Part shown: positions 52,104 to 55,204 of the stretch, piece after piece
Layout: the number at the start of each line of letters is the position of its first letter
Numbering within the stretch: the first letter of the stretch is position 1
Assembly: GCA_017448905.1 (NCBI GenBank)
Contig: JAFSKP010000148.1
Coordinates: 1 to 55,204, forward strand
Length of the DNA stretch: 55,204 bases
Direction: 5' to 3'
Source: Bacteroidales bacterium
GTDB lineage: Bacteria > Bacteroidota > Bacteroidia > Bacteroidales > P3
The notes under the pieces: generated by a model
What the model was told of the DNA's origin: nothing
What the model saw: the letters and a program-made list of their open reading frames with translations, nothing else
Databases searched by the model: none
Translations under genes and position numbers: made by a program

Positions 52104-52178
52104 TTACTTTTTAATAACTCTTGTCACATTGCCGTCGACAGACACGATGTATGTGCCCTGCTGGAGCGCCGAAATTTT
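52104..52178 (-). pseudogene. Relic of a T9SS C-terminal sorting domain
   Basis: On the minus strand a 25-codon stretch bounded upstream by TGA and downstream by TAA reads IKSALQQGTYIVSVDGNVTR then VIKK. The LxxGxYIVxVxG...KVIKK pattern is the last strand pair of a type A T9SS sorting domain. No reading frame for the rest of such a protein exists upstream, where the DNA is poly-A/T-rich. It is best explained as the surviving 3' end of a deleted cargo gene. It sits only 22 nt upstream of the ompA-like start. Confidence 0.65.
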
Positions 52179-52274
52179 TCACAATTTTTTTTTAATTACA
52201 CATTCAACACTCGAAGAGAAACCTCTTTGATCGAAGAACTACTACACAGTCAGACGAAGACCTCTGACGGACAA

Positions 52275-52296
52275 AAATCACTAAAAATAGTGATTT
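52275..52296. promoter_or_regulatory. Putative operator of feoAB: perfect 9-bp inverted repeat
   Basis: AAATCACTA (52275-52283), four As, TAGTGATTT (52288-52296). The palindrome ends on the expected -33 region of the feoAB promoter, a position where a bound repressor would block transcription. An iron-responsive regulator is the natural candidate, but the sequence is not a recognisable Fur box. Confidence 0.6.
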
Positions 52297-52324
52297 CACA
52301 GTCTGTCGTATGTTAGTACCTTTG
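52294..52324 (+). promoter_or_regulatory. Promoter of feoAB
   Basis: TTTC (52294-52297; one mismatch to TTTG), 19 nt, TACCTTTG (52317-52324). It lies 27 nt before the start codon and overlaps the inverted repeat by three bases. Confidence 0.7.
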
Positions 52325-52350
52325 CAAGCGGTTAGAAATACCATTCATGT

Positions 52351-54786
52351 ATGTTACTCTCTGAATTACAGACCGGTGAGAAAGCCATAGTCACCCGCGT
52401 TTCCGGTCACGGAGCTTTTCGCAAGCGCATCATCGAGATGGGCTTCATCAAAGGCGTCACCGTCGAGGCCATCCTCAATGCCCCACTGAAAGACCCAATC
52501 AAGTACCGTATCATGAACTTCGAGGTGTCGCTACGCCGCAGCGACGCCAAGAAAGTCGAGATTGTCGGCGAAAAAGAGGCCGAACGCGAAATCGTGAACC
52601 ACGATGACTACCGCCCCATCGACGCACCCGATTGCGACGCCATGCACCATATCGCCGCCGAACGCGCCAAGACCATCAACGTTGCCCTGGTCGGCAACCC
52701 CAACTGCGGCAAGACCAGCATCTTCAACATCGCCGCCAACGCCCACGAACGCGTAGGCAACTACAGCGGCGTGACGGTGGATGAGAAAGTAGGCACATTC
52801 GAACATAACGGCTACACTTTCAACCTTGTGGACCTGCCAGGCACCTACTCGCTCAGTGCCTACTCGCCCGAGGAGCTGTACGTCCGCAAACACATCATTG
52901 AGAAGAACCCCGACATCATCCTCAACGTGGTGGACGGCAGCAACCTGCAGCGCAACCTCTACCTGACCACACAGCTCATCGACATGGACATCACCATGGT
53001 GATGGCTCTGAATATGTACGACGAGTTGAAACGCAGCGGCGACCAGCTCGACATCGAGCAGCTCTCCACCCTGCTGGGCATGCCTATAGTGCCCACCACC
53101 GGACGCTCGGGCGACGGCATAGACCGGCTGTTCGACAAGATAATAGAGGTCTTCGAAGGCCGCGACACCAAGACCAGGCACATCCATGTGAACCACGGCA
53201 AAGAACTCGGCGACTGCATATCACGCCTTCGCACCGAACTCTATGAGCATGGATTCAGCGACACGCTCTCGACACGCTTCTTGGCAATCAAACTTTTGGA
53301 GAACGACCATCAGCTAGAGGACTATGTCAGTCAGCGTGACCCCGACGGCAGCGTGCTGAAAATGCGCGACCAGATTGCCGAAGAATACAAGAAGAACAGC
53401 GGTCGCCGCTTTGTCGACAACACAGGTGACAACGGCCACAAGGTGGATGTGGAGACCGAACACCAGGACATCGAGAGCGCCATCACCGACGCCAAGTATG
53501 CCTTCGTTCGCGGCGCACTGGCCGAATGCTACCAGAAGAACGAGAAGAGCACGCTCCATGCCCTCACCGACAAAATCGACGCCGTGGTGACGCACCGCTG
53601 GCTGGGCTACCCCATGTTCCTCATCATCATGTTCATCACCTTCTTCTGCACCTTCGCCGTAGGACAGTACCCCATGGACTGGCTCGAAGCCCTCTTCGAC
53701 TGGCTCGGCGACCTGGTGGGCAGTGCCATGAGTGACGGCCCGCTGAAAAGTCTCCTCTGCGACGGCATCATCGCCGGCGTGGGAAGCGTGCTGGTGTTCC
53801 TACCCAACATCCTGATTCTCTACCTCTTCATCTCGTTCATGGAAGATAGCGGCTACATGGCTCGCACCGCCTTCATCATGGACAAGCTGATGCACCGCAT
53901 GGGTCTTCACGGCAAGAGCTTCATCCCTATGATAATGGGCTTCGGCTGTAATGTGCCGGCCATCATGGCCACACGCACCATCGAGGACCGCAAGAGCCGC
54001 CTTCTGACTATGCTGGTCATCCCCATGATGAGCTGCTCGGCACGCATCCCCGTATACGTCATCCTGGTGAGTGCCTTTTTCAGCAAATGGGCCGCTTTCG
54101 TACTCACGGGACTCTACCTGCTGGGCATGGTGATGGCGGTGCTGATGGCCAAGCTCTTCAGCCGCTTCTTCGTCAAGGGCGACAGCCTGCCTTTCGTCAT
54201 GGAGCTCCCCCCCTACCGCATGCCTACCGCCAAGGCCGTGCTACGCCACACCTGGGAGAAAGGCAAGGAATACCTCAAGAAGATGGGAACCATCATCCTC
54301 GCAGCCAGCATCATAGTATGGGCATTGAGCTATTTCCCCACCAACAGCGACCGTCGCCTACAGGCCGAGAACAGCTACATGGCCAAGATAGGCAAGACCA
54401 TCGAACCTGTCATGCACCCCTGCGGTTTCGACTGGCGGCAGAGCGTGTCGCTCCTCGCCGGCGTGGGAGCCAAAGAGGTGGTAGCGTCGACCATGGCAGT
54501 GGTCTACGCCACCAGCAGCGACGAGGCCGAGCTGCTTGAAGAAGACTTCGAGAGCGAAGAGGGCGAAAGCCGCATCAGCGAGCTGATACGCAACAATATG
54601 ACCCCTCTCTCCGCCGCCTCGATGCTGCTCTTCATCCTGCTCTACATGCCCTGCATCAGCACCATCGTGGCCATCAAGAACGAGAGCGGCAAGTGGAAGT
54701 GGGCCCTGTTCACCATGGTCTACACCATCGGCCTGGCATGGATTATTTCAACACTCTTTTTCCAGATAGGATCGCTACTGCTATGA
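52351..54786 (+). CDS. feoB: Ferrous iron transporter, FeoA-FeoB fusion
   Basis: 811 residues. Residues 1-75 are a FeoA SH3-like domain (LLSELQTGEKAIVTRVSGHGAFRKRI). The FeoB G domain follows: G1 GNPNCGKTS (115-123), G3 DLPGTY (161-166), G4 NMYD (221-224). Then a charged spacer and the membrane part with Gate motifs (GCNVPAIMATRTI, MSCSARIPVYV). Such fusion is usual in Bacteroidales. It imports Fe2+ across the inner membrane and is important under anaerobic conditions where ferrous iron dominates. It overlaps the next gene by 4 nt (ATGA). Confidence 0.96.
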   Translation: MLLSELQTGEKAIVTRVSGHGAFRKRIIEMGFIKGVTVEAILNAPLKDPIKYRIMNFEVSLRRSDAKKVEIVGEKEAEREIVNHDDYRPIDAPDCDAMHHIAAERAKTINVALVGNPNCGKTSIFNIAANAHERVGNYSGVTVDEKVGTFEHNGYTFNLVDLPGTYSLSAYSPEELYVRKHIIEKNPDIILNVVDGSNLQRNLYLTTQLIDMDITMVMALNMYDELKRSGDQLDIEQLSTLLGMPIVPTTGRSGDGIDRLFDKIIEVFEGRDTKTRHIHVNHGKELGDCISRLRTELYEHGFSDTLSTRFLAIKLLENDHQLEDYVSQRDPDGSVLKMRDQIAEEYKKNSGRRFVDNTGDNGHKVDVETEHQDIESAITDAKYAFVRGALAECYQKNEKSTLHALTDKIDAVVTHRWLGYPMFLIIMFITFFCTFAVGQYPMDWLEALFDWLGDLVGSAMSDGPLKSLLCDGIIAGVGSVLVFLPNILILYLFISFMEDSGYMARTAFIMDKLMHRMGLHGKSFIPMIMGFGCNVPAIMATRTIEDRKSRLLTMLVIPMMSCSARIPVYVILVSAFFSKWAAFVLTGLYLLGMVMAVLMAKLFSRFFVKGDSLPFVMELPPYRMPTAKAVLRHTWEKGKEYLKKMGTIILAASIIVWALSYFPTNSDRRLQAENSYMAKIGKTIEPVMHPCGFDWRQSVSLLAGVGAKEVVASTMAVVYATSSDEAELLEEDFESEEGESRISELIRNNMTPLSAASMLLFILLYMPCISTIVAIKNESGKWKWALFTMVYTIGLAWIISTLFFQIGSLLL

Positions 54787-54959
54787 TTCAGACCATCATT
54801 GTGATACTCATACTCCTCGCCACCCTCTTCTTCGTCATGCGATGGATTGTGCGGCAAGTGAAAGGTAACAAAGGGAACTGTAGCTGCGGATGCGGATGCA
54901 CCCACTGCCCTCATAATTGCATCGATACGAGAAAAACGGGTAGAACTCCCTTGCAATAA
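54783..54959 (+). CDS. FeoB-associated Cys-rich membrane protein
   Basis: 58 residues from the ATG overlapping the feoB stop. One membrane helix (IIVILILLATLFFVMRWIV) is followed by NCSCGCGCTHCPHNC, a cysteine cluster with six Cys. This fits the FeoB-associated Cys-rich family encoded after feoB in many anaerobes. It may bind or pass Fe2+, or sense iron at the transporter (inference). Confidence 0.88.
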   Translation: MIQTIIVILILLATLFFVMRWIVRQVKGNKGNCSCGCGCTHCPHNCIDTRKTGRTPLQ

Positions 54960-55006
54960 TCGGGAGAACCTTTATTGTGCTACGAAAACTGTCGAGGAAA
55001 AAGCGA

Positions 55007-55204
55007 TTACATTTTATCGATTTCACCTAATGTGAGGCCCGTGATTCTCCCAATCACTTCAGTCGGCATACCATCATTTTTCATCTTTCTGGCGATTTCT
55101 ATCTGTGCCGCTTTCTTTCCTTGCTCCAAGCCTTGCTCCAAGCCCTGTTCCAAGCCTTGCTTGATTCCTTTCTCCATGCCTTCCTCGATTCCGTCAAGCC
55201 TTGA
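55007..55204 (-). CDS. Rpn/PD-(D/E)XK nuclease transposase-family protein, C-terminal part
   Basis: The open frame runs in from the window edge and ends with TAA at 55007-55009, giving the last 65 residues. It shows the characteristic E-x-G repeats (GMEKGIKQGLEQGLEQG), followed by KKAAQIEIARKMKNDGMPTE and VIGRITGLTLGEIDKM. This tail is typical of Rpn-like recombination-promoting nuclease/putative transposase proteins, often found in many copies per genome. The catalytic domain is outside the window. Confidence 0.85.
   Translation of the reverse strand, partial: SRLDGIEEGMEKGIKQGLEQGLEQGLEQGKKAAQIEIARKMKNDGMPTEVIGRITGLTLGEIDKM

Overview
The window reads as a chromosomal segment of an anaerobic Bacteroidota bacterium, most likely order Bacteroidales. 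The signs are promoters of the TAnnTTTG (-7) type with TTTG/TTG about 19 nt upstream, a fused SecDF, a FeoA-FeoB fusion, type IX secretion (T9SS) C-terminal domains, PorV/PorQ-type and TonB-dependent outer-membrane proteins, a four-subunit 2-oxoacid:ferredoxin oxidoreductase, DUF4271, DUF4301 and DUF1573 genes, and almost no Shine-Dalgarno sequences. Carrying T9SS cargo argues against Bacteroides itself. The genus cannot be named from this sequence. No rRNA, CRISPR array, insertion sequence or phage was seen; there is one tRNA gene. No stretch over 300 bases lacks a gene.

Layout. 1-3.3 kb: end of a HAD phosphatase and a 978-residue T9SS cargo protein. 3.3-8 kb (minus): tRNA-Glu/rpsT, a conserved unknown, an AT-rich GxxExxY gene, cysS and an envelope coiled-coil protein. 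8-13 kb (plus): a gingipain-like C25 peptidase, DUF4271, hemD, rnpA and yidD, the last three overlapping by 4 nt. 13-17.2 kb: a lipoprotein, then (minus) a polyprenol-phosphate sugar transferase, an S9 prolyl peptidase and ribE. 17.3-19.9 kb (minus): a tight cassette of outer-membrane protein, PqqD-like protein, HPr-kinase-like protein and an S26 peptidase fused to a VanZ-like domain. This is the best candidate here for an undescribed system. 20-22.3 kb: purM, HIT and greA. 22.5-32.2 kb (minus): TonB-dependent receptor, 1606-residue secreted protein and PorV/PorQ-family protein, an apparent cell-surface module. 32.3-36 kb: a small membrane protein and secDF.

36-41.3 kb: radC, folB, pheS, a cyclophilin lipoprotein, another lipoprotein and DUF4301. 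41.4 kb: a 44-residue very basic protein with its own promoter and a strong terminator. 41.6-45 kb (minus): Nudix hydrolase and a ferredoxin/alpha/beta/gamma 2-oxoacid oxidoreductase operon. 45.2-48.8 kb (plus): DUF1573, aminotransferase, GreA-like protein and sialidase lipoprotein. 49-50.3 kb: AAA ATPase with DUF4143. 50.5-52.1 kb: OmpA-family protein with a long helical linker. 52.1 kb: a relic of a T9SS sorting domain. 52.3-55 kb: feoAB with a palindromic putative operator, a Cys-rich FeoB partner, and the end of an Rpn/PD-(D/E)XK-type gene.

A recurring non-coding theme is short tandem repeats with periods of 7, 9 or 23 bp, several lying directly upstream of start codons. The longest 9-bp array joins the GreA-like stop codon to the sialidase start.
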